This document shows, piece by piece, positions 21,949 through 33,903 of a DNA stretch of 64,000 bases. Under the pieces are notes generated by a model. That model saw only the letters and a list, made by a program, of their open reading frames with translations. It had not been told where the DNA came from and searched no databases. The first letter of the stretch is position 1; each line of letters begins with the position of its first letter. The stretch spans positions 620,001 to 684,000 of the forward strand of contig NW_020167540.1 of assembly GCF_001641265.1 (NCBI RefSeq), in the 5' to 3' direction. Source of the DNA: Pseudogymnoascus destructans (taxonomy: Eukaryota; Ascomycota; Leotiomycetes; Thelebolales; Thelebolaceae). The translations under genes and the position numbers were made by a program.

Positions 21949-23723
21949 ATGCCAGTCACCAACGACATCTCGCGCCGCCAGGACCATGGCTTGTATTTAA
22001 AGGTATGACTTAATCCAAGTCCATTCCACCTCCGTTCTGACTGTTGTAGGCACTGGCTGAGATTACATGCCAATTCCAAGTTGAAGATGACAATTCGAAA
22101 CGCGCCATCCTCCAATCTATCTTGGAGTTTACGAATATTCTATTGATGCAATATACTACTATTCTAGATGACACACAGTCTCTTACTGTACCTGGATTAG
22201 AATCGAAGCCGCCTCTTACATGTCCGCTCGTCTCGAATGTCTTGCCTGCCCAGCGTATAACTGCCGATAGCCAATTTCCTCAACTAAGCCTGCCAGTTGC
22301 ACCTGACATCCTGCCTGATTTATGTATCGAGCCAACATCGGATAGCCAGCTTCAATCAACTGGCACTCCTACGCCGTCCAATATTCAGCAAGGCGCCAAT
22401 AATGTTGTTTCAACTCCGGTCTATGGCGACACGGACATTCCGAGGATACCAACTGTTGATGCGTCTGAAGCATTGACGCCAACACCAGCTAAGGAAGGTA
22501 CCCACCGAAAACGAAAATCCATTGAGCTACTGCCATTAACAAATAAACTCGACCCCCAGGTTAGTCTGGAGACTCTTTCTAGAAGTTGACAGACCTTCCA
22601 CAGCGACCTCAGCAAGTTAAAGCATAAATCGGCCACTGGACTCGACGTTCCGCATTTCACTACAACTGAGGTTGTTGCAATTACAAACTTCTTTTTCAAG
22701 GATATAATGGGAGATTGTGGCCTCCGCCGACTGTTATCGCTCACCATCTTTTATACTACACATCAGCTTAGCCTTGATGAAAGCCTTTCCACAAAAGTAG
22801 CAGGGTTGGCTAAGGATGAAGCTCTCCCAACATGTGTTCGTGAATTCTACGCTTCCTTCTCCCACATCGAAGATACAAAGGTTTCTACACATTCGACATA
22901 TCAGGCTTTTAAGAGATGGGTTGCATACCTCGACTTGCATCTCAAGTGGATGGGTCTTCGAGACTTAGTGAGGAAGAGCGACACAGAAATTTTGGCATTA
23001 GTAAATCCGGAGAACAAGAAAACAAGCCCTGGAAACGATTGTCGTTCGTGGATCAATACCTACATGGCTGGACAGCTTGGAATAAGTAACAAGGCACTCC
23101 AAAACCACCGGCAGGCTGCAAAGGGGATACACCTTATTGCAAACGAGTTTGGTTGGGGTGTCTTGGTTTTGTTGCCAGAATACACAGGACGAAGGTATAA
23201 AATAACACTCTATCTAAGACAATAAAAATAATTTGTTCTTAGGTTATTACGATGGGGCAACCAGAACATGTCTCTTGTTTATCCACTTTTAAACAAGCAT
23301 CTACCGCAATTTGGAAAGATATATAGTTTGGTCAAACGTATAGTATACGACAATATTGTTGCAAGAAAGCCTTTGCCATTCAGAGCATTTAAGAAGAAAT
23401 CTGAGAGCCTCTATGAGGTATGCCGTACTACAGCCCCATCTTTATCAGAAGGTCCAACATATACTATCGACGAACTCTCCTCGGATGACAACCACACACC
23501 AAAAAAGAGGAAACAAGAAAAGGATCACATCACACCAATCGATAAACTATCCACAAGTCAGCATCTGTTACCCCAGGATACAATACATTCTTCTCAGAGC
23601 ACTACATCGTCTCAGAATATTTTAAGGAGTTTAGGAAACCCAATCTCTCAAATCTCTACAAAGGTTGGAAAAGCGGCAGCAAAGGCAACGCAGAAAGATT
23701 TCATAACCTCTAGCGGCCATTAA
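21949..23723 (+). CDS. unknown protein, second gene of an adjacent pair
   Basis: Proposed exons 21949-22002, 22050-22559, 22593-23194 and 23243-23723, 548 residues. The 47-bp and 48-bp introns have normal borders (GTATGA to TGTAG, GTATAA to CTTAG) and keep frame. The third intron would be only 33 bp (GTTAGT to GACAG). It is a multiple of three and contains an in-frame TGA, so the alternative is a nonsense mutation. Residues 1-50 are helical, 60-190 are Pro/Thr/Ser-rich with a KRKS basic patch, and about 195-430 look globular and helical (FFFKDIMGDCGLRRLLSLTI, then FKRWVAYLDLHLKWMGLRDL). The tail has a KKRKQEK nuclear-signal-like motif. I recognise no domain. It has no RIP-like decay, unlike its neighbours. 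Confidence 0.65.
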
Positions 23724-23778
23724 ACATATAACCTAACTACTATAATAGCAATAGGTATTTGTATTGAATTTTCAAATA

Positions 23779-25638
23779 ACGTGCATGTATAATGAAAGTG
23801 CCAAACAAGCGAAAGTGCCAAAATCATGCGGTGACCAACCCCCCCAACTAAATGTTAAATTCCTCCACAACAAAACATGCGCCATAAAAATGATGAAAGC
23901 AAATAACTGCAAGCTATCCAAGCTATGCAACGCGACCCAAATTTGCGCCTTCAAGTTGCAGCTAGGATCTATTCCGTAGACCACCCCAAGCTACGTCACC
24001 GTTTACAAGGCGTACCTTCACGACGCGATATCCAAGCCAACTTACGGAAATTAAGTAACCTAGAGGAATCAGTTCTTGTTCAGTATATACTTGACTTAGC
24101 TGCTAAAGGGTTCCCTCCTCAGTTGTCTATTGTTGAAGATATGGCAAATCGACTACTTGCAACACGCGACGCGCCACGCGTCGGGTCACGTTGGGCTTCA
24201 AACTTTGTTAAGCGCCATGTAGAGCTCCGGACACGCTTCCAGCGAAAATACGACTACCAGAGGGCTAAGTGCGAAGATCCAGAAGTCATTCGTGGCTGGT
24301 TTGAGCTTGTATGGAACACAATTCTAAAGTATGGCATCAACAATGCAGATATCTACAACTTTGATGAGACTGGGTTTATGATGGGCGTCATCTCAAGCGC
24401 AACGGTAGTAACGAGCTCAGATAGGCGGGCAAAGGCAAAAAAGGTGCAGCCTGGCAATCGGGAATAGGTTACAGTAATCCAAGGCATTAGTTCTCAAGGT
24501 TGGGCAGTGCCGCCATTTGTCATTGTGGCAGGTAAAAACCACCTTGCATCTTGGTATGAGAATAGCGGATTTCCAGCAGATTGGGTAATCGCTGTTACTG
24601 CAAATGGCTGGACTACAAACGAGAGAGGTATGGATTGGATTCAGCATTTTGAGAAGCACACAAAGCCATGGAGTGTTGGTGGTTATTGCTTGTTGGTCCT
24701 TGATGGTCATGAGAGCCACCACTCAGACAAGTTTGAGGAGTACTGCAAAGAACACAACATTATTACGCTTTGTATGCCTACTCACTCTTCCCATATACTC
24801 CAACCACTTGATGTTGGCTGTTTTGGCCCATTAAAGAGAGCTTACGGTCGGCAAATTAAAGATATGATGCGGGCTCATATTATTCACATTACTAAGGATG
24901 ACTTCTTTCCTGCCTTCCACGCTGCATTTAACATTGCAATGACAGAAAGCAATATTCAGGGAGGGTTCCGAGGTGCTGGGCTTCTTCCATTTAGCCCTGA
25001 GAGTGTAATATCTACACTTGACCTTAGGTTTAAGACGCCAACACCTCCAACCTCTCGCCCAAACACCGCTCAACCATGGGTTTCTCAGACACCAAATAAC
25101 CCAACTGAAGCTGTATCACAGTCTACTTTCATTAAAAACTGAATTGCGCATCATCAAAATAGCTCTCCAACCTCAATCTATGCAGCTGTTGACCAGTTTA
25201 CAAAGGGTGCATCGGAAATAATGCATCAATTAGCATTGTTAAAAGCAGAGAACCAAAACCTGCGACAGGCAAATGAAGTGCTAAGCAAGCGCCGGAGAGC
25301 TAAAAAAACACGACTACAGCAAGGAGGATCACTTAGTCAACAGGTAGCACAGGAGCTACAGGACGAGAGGGACGTTGTGCAGCAAGTAGAGCAAGAAATA
25401 AGGGCAAGTAGTGGTCGGAAGCCAAGGGAAGAAACCCATGCACGTCGCTGTGGCAAGTGTGGTGAGACTGGACACAATGCGCGCACTTGTCAGATTGTAA
25501 TAGACAGGTCTGAGGAAGAGGACTCTGAGTAGTTTTAATTAATTTATATTGTTGTGGTGGATTTATCGCAATTCTTATGGGGTAGTCGCGATATTTTGGC
25601 ACTTTCGCTTGTTTGGCACTTTCGTTATACATGCACGT
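23779..25638 (+). mobile_element. pogo family B copy B2 (1860 bp)
   Basis: Inverted repeats start ACGTGCATGTATAATGAAAG and end with the matching ACGTTATACATGCACGT pattern. TA duplications lie at 23777-23778 and 25639-25640. The length equals that of A1. The transposase has three in-frame stops. Confidence 0.92.
23877..25532 (+). pseudogene. family B transposase, three stops
   Basis: 552 codons from ATG 23877 to TAG 25530. Layout as in family A: helix-turn-helix (AARIYSVDHPKLRHRLQG), CENP-B-like region, DDE_1 core with FDETGFMMG, LVLDGHESHH and LQPLDVGCFG, coiled coil and zinc knuckle CGKCGETGHNARTCQ. Stops are TAA at codon 10, TAG replacing the Trp of GNREWVT near 24465 (TGG to TAG, a CpA-to-TpA change on the other strand) and TGA near 25139 (CGA to TGA). 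Copy B1 shares the first stop. Confidence 0.9.
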
Positions 25639-25791
25639 TAATTGTTGTGTTATTTAAGGTTTTGTTTGTATGCCAAGAAAAATCTGCCAACTCGCTTGTG
25701 CAGCCAACTCGCTTGTGAACTACGTTGCCTAATTATTTCTAAGACAATCTAAAACTCTAAACCCTAAGACCTTTTCCTCTAACGTACATGC

Positions 25792-26135
25792 ATAGCGAGT
25801 GGGCCAGCATAGCGAACGGACCACTCTATTTTACACTATAAATCACGAATTTCATAACTTAATATCTCAACAACCCTTCAATAATAAATTATAAAACTAT
25901 GTGATTAGCCTCTTATAGGCGTCTAAAGAGCTCTGTTTCAGTTTTAAAGCAATTAGTTATGTGGTTATTGAGATATTAAGTTTTAGCCCCTACTTTTAAC
26001 CTAAATCTTAGCATCTCAATAACTACAAGACCAATTGCTTTAAAAATCAAATAGACTACTTTAAATGCTTGTAAAAGGCTAATATTAAAATTTTATAACT
26101 TTCGCTATGCTGGCCCACTCGCTATGCATGTACGT
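25792..26135. mobile_element. long-palindrome MITE, family F copy 1 (344 bp)
   Basis: Ends ACGTACATGCATAGCGAGTG in inverted orientation, flanked by TA at 25790-25791 and 26136-26137. It is the same sequence as the reverse complement of the MITE at 40063-40486 but lacks about 80 bp of the right arm. No coding capacity. The first 14 or so bases resemble the ends of pogo family B, which may supply its transposase. Confidence 0.88.
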
Positions 26136-26137
26136 TA

Positions 26138-26430
26138 TTAGACTAAGTCACCTACGTTCTAATAAAACAGCTACTAAACCCGCTGAATTCGGCGGCCATT
26201 GCACTTGAATATTGCGTTTAGCTGTAAACTATAGCCAAGACAGATTTATGTATAACTTATATAAAGTCAAGTTATTGAGCCCTGTTGTACAACAGTCTAA
26301 AATGATTCTACCTAAGAGACTCCCCTTCAACCTCTGCCCCTGCTGCTGTTCGCAGGCCATTGCTGCCGAGCCGCCGTTTTGGATCGTGTTCCTCGCTCAG
26401 CTTGGCTTGCATAATAGAACAGTGTCTAGT
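26138..26430. other. 3' flank of the MFS gene, no gene seen
   Basis: No recognisable gene or repeat between MITE F1 and the transporter stop codon. Confidence 0.5.
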
Positions 26431-28010
26431 TCACCGTATTGTTTGCTTGGGTTTGTCGCCGATGAACAGAAAGCACACCAAAGCCGTAAGGGCGCAAACT
26501 GCCGCCAGCACTGCATTCATGTTCCCGTACCCAATGGCCTGTCGTAACTCACCAGCTAGCTCAGGTCCCAGTGCCAAACCAAGCGAGAAGAAGAGAAACG
26601 ACAACGAGTACAGCTGGGCGTACGGGCCATGGTCACCAAAGAAATCCGGGTTGACTTGATGATACTTCTGGACAACCGTGCTGGCTTCCACGATGGATGG
26701 TGCACCCATGCCCGCCACACCGATGCCGACAAGTCCCAGCAGAGTTTCGTAAACAGCAACTTGCGATGCTCCTCCGGGCTTTGCGAATCGGAACGAAATC
26801 AGGACGGGAACGAGATACAGATATACGAGGACAGAGATCTTCTTGGTACCCAGCTTATCCACGCACAAGCCCAAGAGCGGCCCAGCAGTCAAGTTTGCCA
26901 CACCGATGGGGAGAAACATGAGGCCGGCTTGGAGCGAGGAGAAGTTGTAGTACTCGTGAGAGACAATCGGAACCGTCGCGTCGATGCTCCCAAGAAGCAA
27001 GGCCTGGACAAATGCAATGGTCAGAGCAGCGATGAGACGGGGAGCCGCAAGGCAAGGCAGGATGGGAATGATGCGCATGACTTTTGGCAAATCTGGCGAT
27101 ATTCTGTACGAGTCGTCTGCCTTTCCGGTATTTTGCAAGAGTGATGACAGTTCATCGCTGCCCTCCTCAGTCTGCGGTTGGCTTGCACCAGTAATGAGGG
27201 CATCGGTGCCATTGCCCATCTCGTATCGCTGGGCGGTGCGGACTTCAATGACTAGAAGTCGCATCGTAAAGTCGACGGCCAGGACTGCACACGCAAGCCC
27301 AAACACGGCTGCGAGACCGCCTTTGTCGTAGAGAACGCCGCCAAGTATTGGAGCCAGGAAGGTCCCGACTGAGATGAAGCCGAAGATCTAGATATCCAAC
27401 CCCCCGCGTCAGCAGCGCACCAAAAGCAAATCAAACAGAGCAGATCCCAACTCCAACTTACGGCTCCTATCGCCTTTCCCAGATTCTCCGCGCCCACCGT
27501 CTCCAAGCACAGGGCCATGCCCGTGGTCCAAACAACCGCGGCACTGAAGCCCTGCAACACTCTTGCGACCAGCAGCACGCGCATCGTGCGCCCGAGGAAC
27601 AGCAGCAGAGTTGCGCCAAACAGCGCCGTGACGCCGAACAGAAATGGCGCCCGTCGTGTGCCGAACCGATCCGTGATCACGCCGGCAATGAGAGACATGC
27701 CAACCGAAGCTGCGGCGTAGGCGGCGAGCAGGCGTGAGACCTGGCGTTGGACTTGGTCTGGAGGCAAGCTGAGGCCATCGCCCAGATGGAAGGGAAGGAC
27801 GGGGATAATCAGCCCGTAGAGGAAGAGGTCGGTGAAGAGCCCGACACCCACCGTGGCAACGATGAATACTTTATTGCTGCGCCAGCGCAGGCCCGCTGGC
27901 TTCTCCGAGTAGTCGCACTTGATTTGGGCCGTGTTCAGAAGCCGGTTCCAGAATGAGAGACCCATTGTTGCATTTGCGTACGAAGACATGTGCGAGGAAA
28001 CCGTGAACAA
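26431..28010 (-). CDS. MFS transporter, DHA1/vesicular-amine-transporter-like
   Basis: Two exons, 28010-27462 and 27387-26431, with a 74-bp intron (GTAAGT to TCTAG), 501 residues. About twelve hydrophobic segments fit an MFS exporter. The conserved loop 2-3 motif is present as GVITDRFGTRR near residue 115. A hydrophilic central loop at about 215-270 (QTEEGSDELSSLLQ) separates the two halves, and the second half starts LIAALTIAFVQALLLGSIDA. Likely a plasma-membrane proton antiporter for small molecules. In this setting it may export the product of the nearby tailoring enzymes. Inner Met codons at residues 8 and 16 are possible starts. No break is seen. Confidence 0.88.
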
Positions 28011-28725
28011 CCAGTCTTGCCCAAGGGAAGGAGAGTAGTAATGTGGAATCGCTGTTGCCCAAGATGAGAAAGCATATACAATTAGGGTAATCTCTGATTA
28101 TTTTACATTTGGTATAGGCTGATGCGCTAAAATATACCAAGAACTGTAAGGTACCTCGTGCATGAAAACTGTATACCGTTGCTAAAACGTTCTATTGCTG
28201 TCGAAAAACCATTCCTGATCTACTGACTTAGCGGGGTCGCACTTGATATATCGGAACCTGCCTCCCTCGGTATAAAGTGGGGTGATAGCAAAGTATCCCT
28301 ATACTTCGTATTTTCTGCCTTCTATCCTTGATATTATACAGGTAGTTGGGTGAAAGTTCCATACTGCGGATTTCAGCTTAACGGGCTCTGACTCCAACAT
28401 CTCGGCAAACACCTCACACCTCCAGCACCTCCGACACCTCCAACACCTGCAGTCCCTACTAGTATTTGAAGATACAAAAACTGGTAATGTCCAATACTAA
28501 TATCAATATTCAATTTTTAATTTGCCGTCCTCACAGAGCGCCGTTCTTGTAAGTATACTCTACATGTGCTGGACTTTGATAACACTAGGGGCAAGCTTGT
28601 TGGTCCTAGGTAGCACCCTGTCATATTTACTTGCGCTTTCCGAATCAATACAACCTCAGCAGAAAAAAAAGCCGTAACCACCTGGATTCCTTATCGGTTT
28701 ATCCCAGTTTATCGCCCGACAAAGT
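28011..28725. other. intergenic, no gene seen
   Basis: Promoter side of the MFS gene. GCTTAACGGGCTCTGAC near 28376 resembles a decayed family E terminus. CACCTCACACCTCCAGCACC at 28411 starts a short CACCTCC-rich run. Confidence 0.4.
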
Positions 28726-29440
28726 CTAGCACCATAGGTGTCTTCCAATCAATCTTTTAATCGCTCGCGAGCATAGCCTTGACCCTTCTTCCTCCTCAGC
28801 GAAGACATCGAAGACGTAATCTTCTGGCTCATTAGGGCCTTCAAGACCAACGTGATTCGTGATATTTGTCGTAACCTTGGTGTTGCGTTGTAGCTCGCTG
28901 GCTTGGTGTGAGACCGACCTGCCACGAAGCAAGGCTGACTTATGGCCATCAGCAGCAGGCTGAAGTTAGACATTGTAAATCGCGTCGTTCTTGTTGGTTT
29001 CATCGTTGTTACGGTCAGTGGCTGGACGATTGGAGGGAGCCGAACTCGACGCCTGCCCACTCTCTAAGCTTTTATTTGTATAAATGGATGATTGCAATTT
29101 GTTTTGGATGTAGAGTCGGGATCAAGATCGCTATCATCAATTTGAAATGCAGTATCCGACTCATCGTTACTGATCTAAATAGGATCTGTAATGCTATTAG
29201 CAAGTATTTATAATAAAATGGGGAAAAAATAGAAAAATTCGGTATGCTAACCTTGACAACTGCTTGATGTTGAGCCGCTGCAACCGACCGGGCTGTCACC
29301 TTGAGTTTGATTCTTGGCTTTTTCACTATTGATTGATGTCTGTTTCGCTTTTGCTAAAAGACGCTTCCTTTCTACGTACAACGAAAGCTGCTCTAGACTT
29401 GGAAACTCGTCATCGTCATTAGGGTTATATGTTATATAAT
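28726..29440 (-). pseudogene. unidentified gene relic
   Basis: On the minus strand an acidic segment (DDDEFPSLEQLSLYVERKRL) is followed by a likely intron (29191-29263, GTTAGC to TTACAG), then another acidic stretch (DESDTAFQIDDSDLDPDS) with stops in frame. Acidic C-terminal sequence resumes nearer 28800 (EGPNEPEDYVFDVFAEEEEG). It looks like the C-terminal half of a decayed gene, perhaps transposon-derived, but I cannot name the family. Confidence 0.35.
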
Positions 29441-29452
29441 CAAGAGGAAGAT

Positions 29453-29748
29453 TGTAAGGATGCCTCCTCCCTTAGACCTTCAAAGGACCTAACTTAGGGC
29501 TATTATAGTTACTATGTTGTACTAACTAGGCTTAGTGCTAATATAGACCTATAGTAGTTATGTATAAAGGACAAGGGCAGTCTAACTAAGTTGGACCCAT
29601 TTTAGGTATTAAGGGAAACTAACTAACAGGGTTCCCTCTTTATCTTTTTTGTATCCTTTGTAGTAGACCTATAAGACAGCACCTGTTTAGCCTCTAACTT
29701 GCACTCCTATATGCTATTACTATAAGCTAGGTGCCCTATGTCCTTACA
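29453..29748 (+). repeat. solo LTR, family LTR-II (296 bp), no target duplication
   Basis: Starts TGTAAGGATGCC and ends GTCCTTACA, with the conserved inner block TCTTTTTTGTATCCTTTG. The flanking 5-mers (AAGAT and TTGTA) differ, unlike in the other solo LTR-II copies. This suggests recombination between two insertions, or decay. Confidence 0.85.
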
Positions 29749-29804
29749 TTGTATAAAGTTAAAATATATAGCTTTGATACTAGCAGTACTAAAGAAGAAG
29801 AATA

Positions 29805-31664
29805 ACGTACATGTATAGCGAAAGCGCCAAACAAGCGAAAGCGCCAAAATGATGCGGTGACCAAACCCCCCAACTAAATGTTAAATTCCTCAACAACAAA
29901 ACATGCCCCATAAAAACGATGAAAGCCAATTAGTGCTAGCTATCCAGGCTATGCAAAGCGACCCAAAGTTACGCCTTCGAGTTGCTGCTAGGATCTATTC
30001 TGTGGACCACCGCAAGCTAGGTCGTCGTCTAGAAGGTGTACCTTCACGACGCGATATCCAAGCCAACTCACGGAAATTAACTAACCTAGAGGAGTCCGTC
30101 CTTGTTCAGTATATACTCGACCTAGCTGCCAAAGGGTTTCCTCCTCGGCTGTCTGTTGTTGAAGATATGGCAAGTCGACTACTTGCAACACGCGACGCGT
30201 CACGCGTTGGGTCGCGTTGGGCTTCAAACTTTGTTAAGCGGCGTGTAGAGCTCCAGACACGCTTTCAGCGCAAATACGACTACCAGAGGGCTAAGTGCGA
30301 AGATCCAGAAGTTATTAATGGCTGGTTTAAGCTTGTGCGTAACACAATTGCGAAATATGGTATCGATGAAGCAGATATCTACAACTTTGATGAGACTGGG
30401 TTTATGATGGGCGTTATCTCAACTGCTATGGTTGTAACAAGCTCAGACGGGCAGGCAAAAGCAAAGAAGGTACAGCCTGGTAATCGGGAATGGGTTACAG
30501 TAATCCAAGGCGTTAGTTCTCAAGGTTGGGCAGTACCACCATTTATCATTGTTGCAGGCAAAAACCACCTTACATCTTGGTATGAGAATAGTGGATTTTC
30601 AAGCGATTGGGTGATTTCTGTTACTGAAAATGGCTGGACTACAAACGAGAGAGGCATGGATTGGATTCAGCACTTTGAGAAGCATACAAAGGCCCGGAGT
30701 GTTGGTGGTTATCGCTTGTTAGTCCTTGATGGTCATGAGAGCCACCACTCAGATGAGTTTGAGGAGTACTGCAAGGAACACAACATTATTACGCTTTGTA
30801 TGCCTGCTCACTCTTCTCATCTACTCCAGCCACTTGATGTTGGCTGTTTCGGCCCGTTAAAGCAGGCCTATGGTCGGCAAATTGAAGATATGATGCAGGC
30901 TCATATTTCTCATATTACAAAGGATGACTTCTTTCCTGCCTTCCACGCTGCATTTAACACTACAATGACGGAAAGTAACATTTGAGGCGGGTTCCGAGGG
31001 GCAGGGCTTCTTCCATTTGACCCTGAGAGAGTGATATCTACACTTGATCTTAAGTTAAGGACACCAACGCCTCCAAGCTCCCGCCCAGGTACTGCTCAAC
31101 CTTGGGTTTCTCAGACACCAAACAACCCAATTGAAGCTATGTCACAGTCTACATTTATTAAAACTCGGATTTCACGCCATCAAAATAGCTCTCCAACCTC
31201 AATCTATGCAGCTGTTGACCAGTTTACAAAGGGTGCATCGCAAATAATGCATCAATTAGCACTGCTAAAGGGAGAGAACCAAAACCTACGACAGGCAAAT
31301 GAAGTACTAAGCAAGCGCCGGAGAGCTAGGAAAACACGACTACAGCAAGGAGGATCACTTAGTCAACAAGGGGCGCAAGAGCTACAGGATGAGAGGGATG
31401 TTGTGCAGCAGGTAGAGCAGGAAATAAGGGCAAGCCGTGGTCGGAAGCCAAGGGAAGAAACCCGTGCCCGTCGCTGTGGCAAGTGTGGTGAGACTGGGCA
31501 CAATGCGCGCACGTGTCAGATTGTAATAGACACCTCTGAGGAAGAGGACTCCGAGTAGTTTCAATTGATTTCTAATGTTGTGGTAGATTTATCGCAATGT
31601 TTGTCGTGAGGGTAGATAATTTTGGCGCTTTCGCTTGTTTGGCGCTTTCGCTATACATGTACGT
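29805..31664 (+). mobile_element. pogo family B copy B3 (1860 bp)
   Basis: Inverted repeats start ACGTACATGTATAGCGAAAG, with TA at 29803-29804 and 31665-31666. By eye nearly identical to B4 and more diverged from B1/B2. Confidence 0.93.
29903..31558 (+). pseudogene. family B transposase with one TGA stop
   Basis: 552 codons from ATG 29903 to TAG 31556. Intact except for TGA at 30983-30985, right after TMTESNI and before GGFRGAGLLPF, where B2 has CAG (Gln). The stop falls after the third catalytic Asp, so the product would keep the whole DDE core and lose the coiled coil and zinc knuckle (CGKCGETGHNARTCQ). B4 has the same stop. Whether the 360-residue form is functional, or the stop is read through, cannot be judged from sequence. 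Confidence 0.9.
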
Positions 31665-31666
31665 TA

Positions 31667-31924
31667 TATAACAATAAAAGAATACCTTTGTAACGTGTTT
31701 ATTCTTAATAGCGTTTATAATATTGAGATGTTTAACGCTTATCTAAAATGTATAGTAAATTACTCAATTAAGCAATCAAATCCCAAGTCTAAACTGTTTC
31801 TCACCCTTAAACTACCTAGCTCCAGGGTTAGAAAATCAATTATAATCATGATTATTTAGTCGTAATCATAATCATGATTATTTATAAAGCGTATAATCAT
31901 AATCATGATTTATAATCATGAATA
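31667..31924. repeat. AT-rich spacer with repeated ATAATCATGATTAT palindromes
   Basis: At 31839-31922 the motif ATAATCATGATTAT and its variants recur about five times, in both phases, ending at the TA next to copy A2. The rest is AT-rich and not coding. Confidence 0.6.
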
Positions 31925-32989
31925 ACGTGGTATATCAGTACGTCGGACATATCAGTACCTCAGACACTTTTTCTTAGCATTCCACTTTGAATATTAATAA
32001 ATCAACCATAACATATTAAATTAACTATAACTAAGCGGAATCAGATGAACTAGACATATCTATAGCTTCTTGACAAGTTCGTGCATTATGACCAGCTTTT
32101 CCACAGATCCCACAGCATCGCCTAGACGGTTGCCCCTCCTTGCGACTACCCCCAACCACACGTACGTCACGTCGTACCTGCTCATCCACATCTTTCTGTG
32201 CGATAATATCCTGTGCATCCTCTACTATAAGTGCACCTCCTCCATGGATATGAGCCTTTTTAGCCCTGCGGCATTTGCTAAGGGCTTCATTGGCTGCTCG
32301 AAGGGTACGTACCTCAGCAGACAGAAGGGTGTATTCATGTGCTAGTCGCTCTGTACCCTTTGCCAACGCAATAACTGTCCCGAAGAGTGGAGTTGGCGAG
32401 CTTCCTTGGTGACGGGCAATTCGATTTCGAATGAGGGTTGTTTGTGAAAGAGCTTCAGTAGGATTGGAAGGGGTCTGGGAGACCCCAGGGTTGCTATTGG
32501 CAGTAGAGGGTCTAGAATGAGTTGGAGTCCGTAACTTCACGTGAAGCTTTGAAATCACAGCTTGCAGATTGAAAGGCACTAAACCAGCTCCGCGGAACCC
32601 AGACTGGGCATTTTGGGCTGTCATGGATTCCAGATATGCTGCTCTAAAGGCGAGAAAGAACTTGACCTTGGTAATGTGGTTGATATGAGCCTTAATGAAG
32701 GTCTCAATTTGCTGACCATATGCCCACTTCAACACACTAAAGCACCCGACATCAAGTGGCTGGGTTAAATTAGACGAGTGGGGTGGTAGTCCAAGAGTTA
32801 TAATGTTGTGTGCCTTGCAGTACTCTTGGAACTCGGTCGATTCATGACTCTCGTGCCCGTCTAACACCAGCCTTGATATGGACCCCTTGCACGAACAGCA
32901 GTATGTTTGTCGAAGTGTTTCAACCATTCTAGAACTGTCTCATTGTTTGTCCATCCATTGCTTGTCAGTTTAACTACCCAGTTGTGTGG

Positions 32990-33302
32990 TGTAAGGACAC
33001 AGGGAATACGGCTCTCCGTAGGTGCATATGGGAGTGCGAGTCGGAGGTGATGCTGTATTCTATCCTATAGGTCTACTACGAAGGATACAAAAAAGATGAA
33101 GGGGGAGCTTATAGCTTCCTACCCCTTATGTACCTAAATGGGGTCCGACTCGGCTAGGCCTTAGCGTACCGGTAGATCCACTCCCGTCTGCCGCCCGAAT
33201 CGACCCCGACCCTAGAACGTCTATGCTGCTATACTACTATGTCGCCTATTCCGCGTTGTCTTACGGGTCCGAGGGTACCCCGTGTAAGGAGGCATCCTTA
33301 CA
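32990..33302 (-). repeat. solo LTR, family LTR-II (313 bp), perfect duplication
   Basis: Starts TGTAAGGACAC and ends GCATCCTTACA. TGTGG occurs on both sides (32985-32989 and 33303-33307). Removing LTR and one TGTGG restores family A sequence. The inner block matches LTR-II in inverted orientation. Confidence 0.93.
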
Positions 33303-33903
33303 TGTGGAAGACCACCGTCTGTATACCAATTTGCAAGATGATTCTTGCCTTTAACTACCAAAAATGAAGGAATACTCCAGCCTTCACTGTTGATACAAGC
33401 AATTGCTGTAGCCCATTCCCGATTCCCTGGCTGAACTGACTTACCTCTGCCAAGTCGATCTGCATGGGTAACAACCATTGCAGGGCAAATCACACCCATC
33501 ATAAACCCAGTTTCGTCGAAGTTATAGAAGTCACAGTCCAAAACACCGTATTTTGTCCTCATATTTTTCACTAGTCGAAACCACGCGCCAATTAGTTCAG
33601 GATATTCGCAAAAGTCCCTTTGGAAGTCGTAAACGCAATTAAAACGCGTCTTTAATTCTGGACGTCGTTGTACAAATCGGTGGGCCCAGAGCTTCCAAAC
33701 GCGCCTCCCTCCACTCGATTCGAGTATAAAATTTGCCATATCTTCTACACCAGCAAGCCGGGGTGCAAATTCTCTTGAATCCATATCAAGTATATTCCGA
33801 ATAACCATCTGCTCTTCCAGTATAGTTAATTTCGTCATTGCAGGCCGGCGTTCATAGACAGTAGTTCGGCCGTTCATTCTGTCACAGAGTGTAGAATGAG
33901 GTA

